In this document: in pieces, positions 52,643 to 61,454 of the stretch
Numbering within the stretch: position 1 is the stretch's first letter
Layout: each line of letters begins with the position of its first letter
Assembly (NCBI RefSeq): GCF_004745075.1
Contig: NZ_RHFH01000006.1
Span: 62,001-126,000, forward strand
Source of the DNA: Brevibacterium sp. S111
GTDB lineage: Bacteria > Actinomycetota > Actinomycetes > Actinomycetales > Brevibacteriaceae
DNA length: 64,000 nucleotides
Direction of reading: 5' to 3'
The notes under the pieces: generated by a model
The model's input: the letters and a program-made list of their open reading frames with translations, nothing else
Database searches by the model: none
What the model was told of the DNA's origin: nothing
Made by a program: the position numbers and the translations under genes

Positions 52643-53851
52643 TCAGCGCCGCACGCGCAGCTTCACCCACCCGGTGTCGCGGCGTTCGGCCAATCCGGCG
52701 AGGTCGAGCACGGTCAGGGAGCTGAGCGCACCTGTGATGGTCAGTCCCGCCCGGGAGGCGATCGTGCCGACGTCGAGTGGTTTCGACACGGTCAGCGCAT
52801 TGAGGCAGATCTTCTCCCTCTCCCCGAGGTCCTCAAGCGGATCGGGTCGTTGAGAGGCACCGCTGTCGGTGTCGAAGAGCGCCGGAGCGTGATCGTCCAT
52901 GAGTGCGATGACGTCGTCGCTGCAGGTGACGAGTTCTGCCTCATGCTCACGCACGAGCCGGTGGGCCCCGGTCGATGACGCCGAATAGACCGATCCGGGG
53001 AACGCAGCGACCTGCCGGGAGAGTTCGAGGGCATGACGGGCCGTGTTGAGCGCTCCGCTTCGCCATCCGGCCTCGACGATGACGCTCACCTGTGCGGAGG
53101 CGGCGATGAGTCGGTTGCGCAGAAGGAACCGGTGGCGCATCGGGGTCATCCCCGGAGCGGTCTCGGACACGATCGCGCCGGTGGCCAGGATCTGCTCGAA
53201 CAGATCGGCGTTTGCGGCCGGATAGAAGCGGTCGACTCCCCCGGCCATGAACGCGATCGTCGGTGCCTCGCGGGCGATGGCGGCCCGGTGCGCGGCGGCG
53301 TCGATGCCGAACGCTCCACCGGAGACGACGGTGATCCCGTGAGCGGCGAGATCCCAGGCGAGGTCGGAGGCGCATTTGGTGCCGTAGTTGCTCGCGGCCC
53401 GGGCTCCGACGACGGCGACCGCGCGGGAGAGGGCGCGCGTGAGGCTCACAGTGCCTCTCACCCACAGCCCCAACGGTGCGGCCGGACCGAGGTCGTCGAG
53501 CATGCTCGGCCATTCTTCGTCGCCGGGGATGACGAGCCGACCGCCGAGTCGTGCGATCTTGTCGAGATCGCGCCCGGCGACAGCAACGTCCTCGTCGCCT
53601 GCGCGGACTGCCCACCTCTCGATGGCTTCGCGCATCTGCCCGTGCGTGGCCGCCTCGGCGCCGGTGGAGTTCAGCCCCGCCATCGCCTCATCCGCGGTGG
53701 CCTCACCTCGGCCGACGACGGTGACGATCGTGTGCGCGGCGACCGGTCCGATGTCGTCGACGAGGCGTTTGAGCAGACCGTCGCCGGGTTCGCCGATGCG
53801 CAGCAGGGAGGCGATGGCCGCGCGGACCTCCTCGTTCGTGTTCACGGTCAT
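52643..53851 (-). CDS. dprA: DNA-processing protein DprA
   Basis: 402 residues. It protects incoming single-stranded DNA and loads RecA in transformation, and is widely kept in non-competent bacteria. The Rossmann-like core has SRAVAVVGARAASNYG, VSGGAFGIDAAAHR and VIVEAGWRSGALNTARHALE. A C-terminal winged-helix domain follows (SKPLDVGTIASRAGLTI). The first 120 residues form a variable helical region. The ATG at 53851 overlaps the comM stop (ATGA), giving the usual yraN-comM-dprA chain. A frame extended to 54319 is antisense-like and rejected. Confidence 0.95.
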   Translation of the reverse strand: MTVNTNEEVRAAIASLLRIGEPGDGLLKRLVDDIGPVAAHTIVTVVGRGEATADEAMAGLNSTGAEAATHGQMREAIERWAVRAGDEDVAVAGRDLDKIARLGGRLVIPGDEEWPSMLDDLGPAAPLGLWVRGTVSLTRALSRAVAVVGARAASNYGTKCASDLAWDLAAHGITVVSGGAFGIDAAAHRAAIAREAPTIAFMAGGVDRFYPAANADLFEQILATGAIVSETAPGMTPMRHRFLLRNRLIAASAQVSVIVEAGWRSGALNTARHALELSRQVAAFPGSVYSASSTGAHRLVREHEAELVTCSDDVIALMDDHAPALFDTDSGASQRPDPLEDLGEREKICLNALTVSKPLDVGTIASRAGLTITGALSSLTVLDLAGLAERRDTGWVKLRVRR

Positions 53852-55428
53852 GACTCCTGCGTCCTCAGGGCGAGCGCCATCCGCATCGCGTCGTGGTCGG
53901 GTCCCGGTTTTCCGTCGAGGTCGGCCAGGGTGGTCGCGACCCGCAGCACCCGGTCGTAGCCGCGCATCGTGATCCGTCCCGTGTCGAGTGCCCGGTCGAG
54001 GTCGGTCAATGCCGCAGGGCTGAGACCGAAGTGGTCGCGCAGCCAGGTGCCGGGCGCTTCGGCATTGAGGTGCCAGGAACAGTCGGCGAAGCGTTCGGTC
54101 TGTCGCCTCCGGGCTTCGAGCACACGTGCGGCCACGACGGCGCTGGTCTCCTGTCCCCCGCCGAGACGGATGTCTGCAGGAGAGACGGGGAAGAGTTCGA
54201 GCTGCAGGTCGACTCGGTCGAGCAGCGGCCCGGACAGGCGATTGCGATAGCGGCGTTTGTCCAAGGGGGTGCACCGGCAGTCCGCTCCGGCCCCGGCCAT
54301 TCCGACTCCGCAGGGGCACGGGTTCGCGGCCATGATGAGTTGGAAGGCCGCCGGCAGCACCATGGAACCCCAGGCCCGGTGGATGTGGACGCGGCGGGAT
54401 TCCATCGGCTGCCGCAGCGCTTCGAGCACATCGCGGGAGAATTCCGGAGCTTCGTCGATGAACAGCACCCCGCGGTGTGCGCGGCTGAGGATCCCGACCG
54501 TTCCGGGGCGACGTCCCCCGATGAGCGCCGAGGCGGTGCTGCGGTGGTGGGGTGCTTCGAACGGGGGTCGGTGGTCGAGTCCCTCGCTGCCGTCGAGTTC
54601 TCCCCGCAGGGACCGTACGGTGGCGACTTCGACGGCTTCGTCATCGTTGAGAGCCGGCAGAATCCCGGGCAGGCACTGGGCGAGCAGTGTCTTGCCGGCT
54701 CCGGGTGTGCCGCGCATGAGCAGGTTGTGTCCTCCGGCGGCGGCGACTTCGAGTCCGAATCGCCCTTCGGCTTGGCCCTGCACCTCGGCGAGGTCGTGGA
54801 GTTCCGGTGTGACGGGGACGGGACGGTCCATGTCGATCACCGCGGGCAGAGGAGGTACGGCCATGGATCCGCCGTAGGCGTTGACGAGTTCGGCCAGGGA
54901 GGCGACGGGGAGGGTGCGGGCTCGTCCGAGCAAAGAGGCTTCCGAGGCATTGCCGATGGGGACGACGAACCGGTCGAAGCCTGCCTGCATCCCGGTGTGC
55001 AGGGCGGGCAGAATTCCCGTCACGGGTCGGATCCTGCCGTCGAGTCCGATCTCGCCGCAGTGGATGATCGACCCGGTGTCCTCGCTCGAGATGAGGTCCA
55101 GGGCCTTGAGCACGGCGACGGCGATGCCGAGGTCGAAGCCGGTGCCGATCTTCGGCACCGTGCCCGGGGTGAGGTTGATCGTCAGGTGCTGTGTCGCCAC
55201 AGGGGCACCGAGGAAGGCGAGGGCCGCACGCAGTCGTTTGCGTGACTCGCTCACCGAGGTGTCCGGCAGTCCGACGATGTCGATTCCGGGCAGACCGGCG
55301 CTGATGCTGGCTTCGATCGACACGATCTTTCCGCTCAGTCCCCACAGAGCCACGGCGCAGGCGCGGCCGATGATGTGGCCCTTCGGCTCAGCGGTGCCGG
55401 GTTCCCGCATTTCCGGTGCCTCGGTCAT
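53848..55428 (-). CDS. comM: ComM/YifB family Mg-chelatase-like AAA+ ATPase
   Basis: 526 residues. The N-terminal Lon-protease-like domain ([21 protein letters not shown]) precedes the AAA+ core: Walker A in [11 protein letters not shown], Walker B in [11 protein letters not shown], then a zinc-finger-like CPCGVGM ... CRCTP and the sensor region [18 protein letters not shown]. ComM helps branch migration in natural transformation in other bacteria. It overlaps yraN upstream and dprA downstream, so the three are one translation-coupled set. Confidence 0.95.
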   Translation of the reverse strand: MTEAPEMREPGTAEPKGHIIGRACAVALWGLSGKIVSIEASISAGLPGIDIVGLPDTSVSESRKRLRAALAFLGAPVATQHLTINLTPGTVPKIGTGFDLGIAVAVLKALDLISSEDTGSIIHCGEIGLDGRIRPVTGILPALHTGMQAGFDRFVVPIGNASEASLLGRARTLPVASLAELVNAYGGSMAVPPLPAVIDMDRPVPVTPELHDLAEVQGQAEGRFGLEVAAAGGHNLLMRGTPGAGKTLLAQCLPGILPALNDDEAVEVATVRSLRGELDGSEGLDHRPPFEAPHHRSTASALIGGRRPGTVGILSRAHRGVLFIDEAPEFSRDVLEALRQPMESRRVHIHRAWGSMVLPAAFQLIMAANPCPCGVGMAGAGADCRCTPLDKRRYRNRLSGPLLDRVDLQLELFPVSPADIRLGGGQETSAVVAARVLEARRRQTERFADCSWHLNAEAPGTWLRDHFGLSPAALTDLDRALDTGRITMRGYDRVLRVATTLADLDGKPGPDHDAMRMALALRTQES

Positions 55429-55826
55429 GAGTCGACCTGGATGTTCGGGCAGTGGAAATACTGGATGCTCGGCTCGATGATGATGCCGAGCGCGTCGATG
55501 CGGACTGCGGGGAAGTATTCGCTCTGCCCCCGCAGCCAGATTCCGGCGAGCATGCGGATGCGGGTGAGTTTGGCTCGCGTGACGGCTTCGAGCGGTGATC
55601 CGAGGGCAGCGGTGCGACGGGTCTTGACCTCGACGAAGACGGCGGTGTCACCGTCTCGGGCGATGATGTCGAGTTCACCGCGCGGACAACGGAAGTTGCG
55701 TTCGACGATGACGAGCCCGGCGTGCTCGAGGTAGGCCGCCGCGAGGTCCTCTCCTCTGTCGCCCAGAGCCTGCTTGCGCATGCCCTTCGCAGTGCGTTTT
55801 CGCCGAGTTGCCCGTGTCTGTGCCAT
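55425..55826 (-). CDS. yraN: YraN family putative endonuclease (UPF0102)
   Basis: 133 residues. The family core [24 protein letters not shown] and the nuclease-like Asp/Glu/Lys residues in [22 protein letters not shown] match the PD-(D/E)xK fold. The function in cells is unproven. It is translated ahead of comM with an ATGA overlap and lies between DUF2469 and comM, its usual position. A basic N-terminal extension ([16 protein letters not shown]) is present. Confidence 0.92.
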   Translation of the reverse strand: MAQTRATRRKRTAKGMRKQALGDRGEDLAAAYLEHAGLVIVERNFRCPRGELDIIARDGDTAVFVEVKTRRTAALGSPLEAVTRAKLTRIRMLAGIWLRGQSEYFPAVRIDALGIIIEPSIQYFHCPNIQVDS

Positions 55827-55980
55827 GTCGGCCAGCTGACCACGGCAACGAGAGCGGCGAGAAGAGGGAGAAATGAGCCTGTGGAAGCCGCACGGCCGTC
55901 CACAGCCGAATCACGCCGGAGTCAGAGCATGATCCACAGATGCTGGTGCGCGAGTGCCCGCCCGGACTCGCTTCCCGAAC

Positions 55981-56298
55981 TCAGCCCCGGATCGACGTCG
56001 GCGGTTCGAGATCGGATTTCGCGATCTCCTCGATGTTCACGTCTTTGAAGGTCAGCACGTGCACGGTCTTGATGAACCGGGAGGAACGGTAGCTGTCCCA
56101 CACCCACGCATCGCGCAGGGTGAGTTCGAAGTACACGTCCCCGGCATCGTTGTGGGCTTTGAGGTCGACGTGATTGGCGAGGTAGAAGCGTCGTTCGGTC
56201 TCGACGACATAGGCGAAGAGACCGACGACATCTCGGTATTCCTTGTACAGCTGGAGCTCGAGTTGAGCCTCGTAGTCGTCCAGATCATCGGCGCTCAT
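55981..56298 (-). CDS. DUF2469 protein
   Basis: 105 residues, small acidic protein found in actinobacteria beside rnhB and yraN. It begins MSADDLDDYEAQLELQLYKEY and continues VVGLFAYVVETERRFYLANHVDL, the family pattern. No catalytic motif is visible and the role is unknown. GGAGGGG lies five to six bases before the ATG at 56298; the longer frame to 56424 overlaps rnhB in another frame. Its start overlaps the end of rnhB by 14 bases. Confidence 0.9.
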   Translation of the reverse strand: MSADDLDDYEAQLELQLYKEYRDVVGLFAYVVETERRFYLANHVDLKAHNDAGDVYFELTLRDAWVWDSYRSSRFIKTVHVLTFKDVNIEEIAKSDLEPPTSIRG

Positions 56299-57046
56299 GA
56301 TGACCCCTCCCTTCTGATACCGCGTGCAAGCGGAAGCTCTGACGGTGGTGGATGCTGGGACCGAAGTCGACGATGCCCTGCCGGTGCTTCGCCGTGCCGT
56401 ATCCCACGTTCGACTCCCAACCATAGTGCGGCAGATCCTCGGCGAGTGCGATCATCGTCTCGTCGCGAGTCACTTTCGCGACGATGCTCGCCGCCGCGAT
56501 CGCCGGCACGGAGCCGTCGCCCTTGATCACGGTGCGAACCGGCGGCAGTTCGAATTCGGCGCAGTGCCCGAATATCCCCAGGCAGTCGAGGGTAAGTGGG
56601 GCCGAGAGCCAATCGTGGCGGCCGTCGAGGAGAACCATCGTCCGCTCCGGGCAGTCCCCCGCCGAGGCGACCGAACCAACACCGGCACCACCCCAAGCGT
56701 CGAGCATCTCGATCATCGCCCGCCGTCCGGCGAGGTTGAGCGCCATGGTCATGCCGATCTCGTCGAGTTCGGCGGGGCTCGTCGAACCCACCGCCGCGGC
56801 AGTCGCCCACGAACGCACACGGTCGGTGGCGTCCTGCCGAGACCGGGCGCTGAGCTGCTTGGAATCATGGATACCCGCGGGCACCTCGGCGCCGGTGATC
56901 TTCCGCAGATCGAACAGGGCGACACCGACACTGACGGGGCCGGCCAGGGCGCCGCGTCCGACCTCGTCGACACCGATGACGAAGTCGAAGCCCTCTCTCA
57001 ACAGTCCGTTCTCGACACTGAGGTCGGTCAGTCCGCGCATGGTCAT
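56285..57046 (-). CDS. rnhB: ribonuclease HII
   Basis: 253 residues. It removes ribonucleotides from DNA:RNA hybrids. The acidic active site includes Asp and Glu in GVDEVGRGALAGPV, Asp in DSKQLSARSR, and Asp of LLDGRHDW; the AASIVAKVTRD block follows. The C-terminal HRQGIVDFGPS-IHHRQSF segment is canonical. A short insertion (GGAGVGSVASAGDCPE) lies in the middle. The ATG at 57046 shares a base with the lepB stop codon (TGATG), so it is coupled to the signal peptidase gene. Confidence 0.95.
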   Translation of the reverse strand: MTMRGLTDLSVENGLLREGFDFVIGVDEVGRGALAGPVSVGVALFDLRKITGAEVPAGIHDSKQLSARSRQDATDRVRSWATAAAVGSTSPAELDEIGMTMALNLAGRRAMIEMLDAWGGAGVGSVASAGDCPERTMVLLDGRHDWLSAPLTLDCLGIFGHCAEFELPPVRTVIKGDGSVPAIAAASIVAKVTRDETMIALAEDLPHYGWESNVGYGTAKHRQGIVDFGPSIHHRQSFRLHAVSEGRGHHERR

Positions 57047-57750
57047 CAGTTCCCGGTGATTCCCTGCGAATCGGGGACGTCGGCGAAAACGTCTTCGGGG
57101 TTCGACACCCAGCTGAAGTGATTGAACGGCCAATTGATGAGGAACACGGTCCCGACCATGTCGTCTTCGGAGACGAAGGGTTCGCTGTCCATGTGATAAC
57201 GGGAATCGGCGGAGTTGCCGCGGTTGTCGCCCATCACCCAGTAGTGGCCTTTGGGGACGGTGACCTTGAACTCGACCTCGGACGGTGCGGTGCCTTCATC
57301 GAGGTAGGTCTCGTCGATCGATTCGCCGTTGACCATGAGGCGCCCCTGCCCATCGCAGCATTCGATGGTGTCGCCGCCGACCCCGATCACGCGTTTGATG
57401 AGCTGGTTTCCCGCATCCGAGGGGGCCAGGCCGATGAATTCGAGGACCGGGTTGGGGGTGTATTGGGTGGTCTCGGCTGCCGAGAGCCAGTGCGCGGGGT
57501 CGTCGAAGACGACGATGTCGCCGCGGTTGGCCGGCCCGAACCGTGGGGCGAGCTGGTTGACCAGCACCCGGTCATCGACCTGCAGGGTGGTCATCATGGA
57601 TTCCGAGGGAATGTAGAACGAGCGGACGACCCAGGTCTTCAGCGCCGTCGAGATGAGCAGGGCGATGACGATGATCGCCACGGTCTCCAACAGCCCCCGC
57701 ACGAACCGTTTCGAGGCGGGGGGCGGGGAAGCTTGAGAGTCGCTGGTCAT
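57046..57750 (-). CDS. lepB: signal peptidase I (first of two)
   Basis: About 234 residues. One transmembrane helix (residues about 16-34) precedes the catalytic Ser in YIPSESMMTTL and the catalytic Lys in LIKRVIGVGGDTIECC; the GDNRGNSADSR box follows. It cuts signal peptides on the outer face of the membrane. A Cys pair (ECCDGQG) is shared with the second copy. The ATG at 57750 has only a weak ribosome site; a GTG at 57774 is an alternative. It follows the second lepB after 173 bases and overlaps rnhB. Confidence 0.94.
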   Translation of the reverse strand: MTSDSQASPPPASKRFVRGLLETVAIIVIALLISTALKTWVVRSFYIPSESMMTTLQVDDRVLVNQLAPRFGPANRGDIVVFDDPAHWLSAAETTQYTPNPVLEFIGLAPSDAGNQLIKRVIGVGGDTIECCDGQGRLMVNGESIDETYLDEGTAPSEVEFKVTVPKGHYWVMGDNRGNSADSRYHMDSEPFVSEDDMVGTVFLINWPFNHFSWVSNPEDVFADVPDSQGITGN

Positions 57751-57824
57751 TCGTTCGCTTTCACATTCGGCCACGGTTTCCGCTGGGACTGAACCGAGCG
57801 TACCAGCACGAACCTGACCGGATC

Positions 57825-57898
57825 CTCAACCGCACACGGTTGCCCTCGCCGAGGCGGAGGCGCAGTCGCGAACCGCCTCACCCACCATGGCGGTTGAG
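57825..57898 (-). promoter_or_regulatory. long inverted repeat between the two signal peptidase genes
   Basis: CTCAACCGC (57825-57833) pairs with GCGGTTGAG (57890-57898). Inside lie CAACCG/CGGTTG, a CTCGCCGAGGCGG copy (57845-57857) and its partner CCGCCTC. It may terminate the upstream lepB unit or be a leader for the downstream one. Confidence 0.4.
57845..57857 (+). repeat. CTCGCCGAGGCGG element between the lepB genes
   Basis: Exact copy preceded by C. Inside the larger 57825-57898 inverted repeat, where its GAGGCGG half can also pair with CCGCCTC at 57873-57879. Confidence 0.55.
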
Positions 57899-57923
57899 TC
57901 GCACCGACGGTCGCGGCGAAGGC

Positions 57924-58565
57924 TCAGTCGATCGAGGAACCGTGGCCGATGACCGGGCCGATGACCCGGTCGGTGGGGATGAATCCCCCACCGGGACGGC
58001 CGAGCAGCGACCGCGAGTCCGCGGAGTCGGTGCGGTTGTCACCCATCACCCACATCGTGTCGGCCGGCACTTCGACGGAGAATTCCACCGCCGAGGCGGG
58101 GGTGGGGGCATAGTCTTCACGCAGAGGTTCGCCGTTGAGCAGGAGCCGACCGTCGGCATCGCAGCACTGCAGAGTGTCGCCGCCGACGGCGATGACGCGT
58201 TTGACGTAGTAGACGTCGCGGGGGCCGAGTCCGACCCAGGACCCGATCTTCTGCAGAGGCGTCGGCAGGGCGTCGTCGACGAAGGAGCCACGGCCGTCGA
58301 AGACGACGATGTCGCCGCGCTGGATGTCGCCGCGCAGGGCGTCGGGACGCCAGACGGTGATCGAGTCGTCGACCTTGAGAGTCGGCTCCATCGAGGCGCT
58401 GGGAATGGTGAAGCGCTGGATGACGAATCCGCGGACGGATCCGCCGAGGATGACGATGATGACGGCGATGGCCGCGATCGTCTTCCAGAACCTGGCCGAA
58501 TACAGAAGACGCGACCCGAAGGTCGCGTCTTCATGTCGGTTCGGCACGGTGTGATCATCTCCCAC
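57924..58565 (-). CDS. signal peptidase I (second copy)
   Basis: About 213 residues. The transmembrane helix IAAIAVIIVILGGSVRGFVI is followed by the catalytic Ser in FTIPSASMEPTL, the Lys in YYVKRVIAVGGDTLQCC, and the box MGDNRTDSADSR. It has the same Cys pair as the first copy. The start is uncertain: GTG at 58565 or GTG at 58547; both are close to the rplS stop, and the 12-bp hairpin at 58505-58532 lies within the first codons. It probably shares its promoter with rplS or is switched by that hairpin. Confidence 0.9.
   Translation of the reverse strand: MGDDHTVPNRHEDATFGSRLLYSARFWKTIAAIAVIIVILGGSVRGFVIQRFTIPSASMEPTLKVDDSITVWRPDALRGDIQRGDIVVFDGRGSFVDDALPTPLQKIGSWVGLGPRDVYYVKRVIAVGGDTLQCCDADGRLLLNGEPLREDYAPTPASAVEFSVEVPADTMWVMGDNRTDSADSRSLLGRPGGGFIPTDRVIGPVIGHGSSID
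58505..58532 (-). terminator. 12-bp perfect hairpin over the start of the second signal peptidase gene
   Basis: GAAGACGCGACC and GGTCGCGTCTTC pair around CGAA (TTCG on the message), a very stable tetraloop hairpin 46 bases after the rplS stop. It lies inside the predicted first 20 codons of the downstream lepB. It could be an rplS terminator/attenuator. Confidence 0.6.
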
Positions 58566-58578
58566 AGTGCCGGGCAAA

Positions 58579-58920
58579 TCAGGCCTTTTCGCGGATGCGA
58601 GCAGCCTTGCCGCGCAGTTCGCGCAGGTAGTAGAGCTTCGCACGGCGGACATCGCCGCGAGAGAGGACCTCGATCTTGTCGACGTTGGGCGAGTGCACCG
58701 GGAAGGTACGCTCGACACCGACGCCGAAGCTGATCTTACGAACGGTGAAGGTCTCACGGACTCCGTCGCCCTGGCGACGGATGACGATGCCCTTGAACAC
58801 CTGGATACGCGAGCGCGAACCCTCGATCACCTTGACGTGAACGTTGAGGGTGTCGCCGGCGCGGAATTCAGGCACATCGGACTTCAGCGAGGCTGAATCT
58901 ACAACATCGAGCTTCTGCAT
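58579..58920 (-). CDS. rplS: 50S ribosomal protein L19
   Basis: 113 residues, standard length. It lies at the 30S-50S interface. The family run [34 protein letters not shown] and [22 protein letters not shown] are present and the end [14 protein letters not shown] is canonical. It follows trmD with a 174-base gap containing two hairpins, so it is not in an overlapping chain with trmD here, unlike in many bacteria. Confidence 0.97.
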   Translation of the reverse strand: MQKLDVVDSASLKSDVPEFRAGDTLNVHVKVIEGSRSRIQVFKGIVIRRQGDGVRETFTVRKISFGVGVERTFPVHSPNVDKIEVLSRGDVRRAKLYYLRELRGKAARIREKA

Positions 58921-59015
58921 TGTGGTTTCTCCTGTGGCCCCAGCTTCAGGTCGAGGACACGCATATCGGACCGGTGAACCGGTGACTGGATCGTCTGTCG
59001 GGATTGCTCCCCGTC

Positions 59016-59042
59016 GATCCGCCGCATCAGAGACGGCGGATC
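59016..59042 (-). promoter_or_regulatory. 9-bp-stem hairpin in the rplS leader
   Basis: GATCCGCCG pairs with CGGCGGATC around a nine-base loop, about 95 bases upstream of the rplS start. Leader element or terminator of trmD. Confidence 0.4.
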
Positions 59043-59054
59043 ATGGTGGACCCA

Positions 59055-59077
59055 CATCCCCCTGAAGCAGGTGGGGG
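59055..59077 (-). terminator. hairpin just past trmD
   Basis: CCTG and CAGG pair around AAG, extended past a one-base bulge by CCC/GGG, 18 bases after the trmD stop. No U-tract. Confidence 0.35.
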
Positions 59078-59094
59078 CCAACAAACGCGACGCT

Positions 59095-59865
59095 CTATTC
59101 TGTCACGGTTCCACGCTCAGACTCAAACCGTTCGAGCGCGGCCAGGTCCTCTCCGCTCAGGTCGGTGAGCCGGGCGAGGAGGTCGGGTCTGACTTCGGCG
59201 GTCTTTTCGAGACGTCGGTCACGCCGCCACCGCGCGATCGCCGCATGGTTGCCGCTGAGCAGGATCTCCGGCACGTCCCGGCCACGCCAGCTCGCCGGCT
59301 TCGTGAAGATCGGGTATTCGAGCAGACCGTCTTCGTGGCTCTCCTCGGTCAGGGATTCCGGGTTGCCGATGACCCCGGGGATGAGTCGGCTGATCGCTTC
59401 GATCATCACCATCGACGCGACTTCACCGCCGTTGAGGACGTAGTCGCCGATGCTCATGGGCCGCAGTTCGAAGCGCTCCCCGGCCCAGTCGATGACCCGC
59501 TGATCGATGCCTTCGTAGCGACCGCAGGCGAACACGAGATGCTGCCGGGAGGCGAGATCCTCGGCGATGCGCTGGTCGAACACCTCGCCGGCGGGGCTCG
59601 GGACGATGAGCGTGGGCTTCGCCTCCCCGGCGGGGCGACCGGCGAGGATGTGTTCGAGCGCCAGCGCCCAGGGTTCGGCCTTCATGACCATACCCGCTCC
59701 CCCGCCATAGGGAGAGTCGTCAACGGTGTTGTGCCGGTCGAAGGTGAAGTCGCGCAGGTCATGGACGTTGAGTCCCAGCTGCCCGCGTTCGACGGCCTTG
59801 CCGATGAGCGAGAGCTGCAGTCCGGCAAGGTACTCGGGGAAGATCGAGACGACGTCGATCGACAT
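59095..59865 (-). CDS. trmD: tRNA (guanine37-N1)-methyltransferase
   Basis: 256 residues. It methylates G37 next to the anticodon to keep frame. The trefoil-knot SAM site is [19 protein letters not shown], and the N-terminus [15 protein letters not shown] and [13 protein letters not shown] are canonical. I chose the ATG at 59865 because GGGGGA lies upstream and similarity starts there; an ATG at 59943 overlapping the rimM stop would add 26 low-complexity residues. It is downstream of rimM. Confidence 0.95.
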   Translation of the reverse strand: MSIDVVSIFPEYLAGLQLSLIGKAVERGQLGLNVHDLRDFTFDRHNTVDDSPYGGGAGMVMKAEPWALALEHILAGRPAGEAKPTLIVPSPAGEVFDQRIAEDLASRQHLVFACGRYEGIDQRVIDWAGERFELRPMSIGDYVLNGGEVASMVMIEAISRLIPGVIGNPESLTEESHEDGLLEYPIFTKPASWRGRDVPEILLSGNHAAIARWRRDRRLEKTAEVRPDLLARLTDLSGEDLAALERFESERGTVTE

Positions 59866-59939
59866 GGCCCGGTCCCCCTGCCCAACGGCGGCGGCCTCCT
59901 CGGCGGGGGTGTCGTTGCTGCTCATCGGGGACGGTTCAC

Positions 59940-60440
59940 TCATTCGGCGTCGAAGAGGCCGGCGGGTGGGGTGACGACGAGGCGGCCGGCCTCGATGTCG
60001 ACATCGGGCACGATCGCGGTGACGAACGGGATGAGCACGACATGGCCGAGCGTGTGCTTCATGTGCAGCAGGTCCTGAGCGGTGCCGTTGGTGACGTCGA
60101 CGATCTCTCCGACGAGCTCGTCGTTCTCATAGACGTTGAGGCCGATGAGGTCGTCGAGGTACCAGGCGTCGTCGTCCTCGTCCTCTTCGTCCTGTTCGGC
60201 GAGGATGAGGGTGTTGCGGATCTCCTCGGCGCGGTTGCGGTCGGGGACTTCCTCGAAGGCCAGGAGAAGTCGGTCGCGGTGCCACCTCGCCGACTTCAGC
60301 GTCAGCGTGCCGATGTCCGGGTCGGTGGCGAAGTTCGCCCCGGGGGTGAGCCGTTCCTCGGGACGGTCCGTGCGCACCTCGACGGTGAATTCGCCCTTGA
60401 TCCCGTGCGGCTTGCCCAGGCGGGCGATCACCGTGTCCAT
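59940..60440 (-). CDS. rimM: ribosome maturation factor RimM
   Basis: 166 residues. It helps assemble the 30S head by binding S19. The N-terminal barrel begins [19 protein letters not shown] and the C-terminal PRC domain has [14 protein letters not shown] and [15 protein letters not shown]. An acidic linker ([12 protein letters not shown]) joins them. GGAG lies six bases before the ATG at 60440. A 15-bp-stem hairpin separates it from khpA upstream. Confidence 0.95.
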   Translation of the reverse strand: MDTVIARLGKPHGIKGEFTVEVRTDRPEERLTPGANFATDPDIGTLTLKSARWHRDRLLLAFEEVPDRNRAEEIRNTLILAEQDEEDEDDDAWYLDDLIGLNVYENDELVGEIVDVTNGTAQDLLHMKHTLGHVVLIPFVTAIVPDVDIEAGRLVVTPPAGLFDAE

Positions 60441-60579
60441 TCTGCTCCTCGAAGTTTGCGGTCGTTGACTGTCCGGCCGGCTGACGTCGGTGCATGTGCG
60501 CGACGATCCGTCGCGGCAGATCCTGCGCCTGCGGCCGTGTTCAGGCACCAGTCTAGTCGGCGACGGGGTGGTGAATGCA

Positions 60580-60619
60580 CGAGAGGGGATGCAGCGCATC
60601 TGCACTGCATCCCCTCTCG
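60580..60619 (-). terminator. 15-bp perfect stem between khpA and rimM
   Basis: CGAGAGGGGATGCAG and CTGCATCCCCTCTCG pair without mismatch around ten bases, 11 bases after the khpA stop. It divides the rpsP-khpA and rimM-trmD parts of the operon. There is no U-run; it may be an attenuator or RNase processing site. Confidence 0.65.
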
Positions 60620-60630
60620 CACAGAAGGTG

Positions 60631-60861
60631 TTACGCCTCGATGAGGTCCACTCGCACCGACTCACGGCCGGCCAGAGAGTTCATCACGGTGCGCAGGGCC
60701 TTGGCGGTCCTGCCCGCACGGCCGATGACCCGACCGAGGTCTTCGGGGTGAACCCGAACCTCGAGGGTCGTGCCGCGGTGCGATGAACGCGAGCGAACGG
60801 ACACGTCGTCGGGATGATCGACGATGCCGCGGACCAGATGCTCGAGCGAATCAGCCAACAT
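60631..60861 (-). CDS. khpA: KH-domain RNA-binding protein KhpA
   Basis: 76 residues, one KH domain. The GxxG loop is GRVIGRAGRTAKALRTVM and the start LADSLEHLVRGIVDHPDDV is the family's. It binds RNA, often as a dimer with KhpB, affecting cell division and sRNAs in other bacteria. It directly follows rpsP (one base between the stop and the ATG), as in many Gram-positives. Confidence 0.94.
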   Translation of the reverse strand: MLADSLEHLVRGIVDHPDDVSVRSRSSHRGTTLEVRVHPEDLGRVIGRAGRTAKALRTVMNSLAGRESVRVDLIEA

Positions 60862-60862
60862 C

Positions 60863-61297
60863 TCAGGCTTCAGCGCTTTCTTCAGCGGCCTCAGGTGCGG
60901 CTTCGGCGGCCGGAGCCTCAGCAGCGTCAGCGGACTTGCCGCCCTTCTGCGTGATGGCTTCCTTCACGACCGACTCGGCGTTGGGAGCCACGTAGGCTTC
61001 CTTCTCCTGCTGCGGCTTGACGGTGTTGACCGCTTCGCCCTCGCCGGTGAACTTCTGCCAGTCACCGGTGAGCTTGAGCAGGGCACGCACCTGTTCGGTG
61101 GGCTGAGCGCCCACCGAGAGCCAGTACTGAGCGCGCTCGGAGTCGATCTCGACGACCGAAGGCTCACGGGTCGGGTGGTAGATGCCGATCTGCTCTTTGG
61201 CCTTGCCGTCGCGACGCGTCCGCGAATCCATGACGACGACGCGGTAGAAGGGTGCACGGACTTTGCCCATGCGGGTCAGACGAATTTTGACTGCCAC
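60863..61297 (-). CDS. rpsP: 30S ribosomal protein S16 with Ala/Glu tail
   Basis: 144 residues, longer than the usual 80-100. The S16 core is [21 protein letters not shown] ... read in parts, with [19 protein letters not shown]. From about residue 115 a helical tail of Ala/Glu ([19 protein letters not shown]) follows, similar in composition to the S2 tail. The start is GTG at 61297 with AGGAG eleven bases upstream; upstream frame to 61432 is leader. Confidence 0.95.
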   Translation of the reverse strand: MAVKIRLTRMGKVRAPFYRVVVMDSRTRRDGKAKEQIGIYHPTREPSVVEIDSERAQYWLSVGAQPTEQVRALLKLTGDWQKFTGEGEAVNTVKPQQEKEAYVAPNAESVVKEAITQKGGKSADAAEAPAAEAAPEAAEESAEA

Positions 61298-61454
61298 TTG
61301 AGTGGTGTCTCCTTTTGTGTTCTGTGTGCACAGCTGATCCAGTTCGATCGTGGGGTTGACCTGCTGGAAGCCGCGGCTCGGACTATCACTTCGGCGCGGA
61401 TGAGAGGGCCCGGACCGAGAGCAAAAGTACAAGAGTCAATTGTGCCAGAAGGCT

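Noticed and set aside
54006..54644. 212-residue minus frame within comM
   Set aside because: Alternative frame of comM; the comM frame holds Walker motifs and both overlaps with neighbours.
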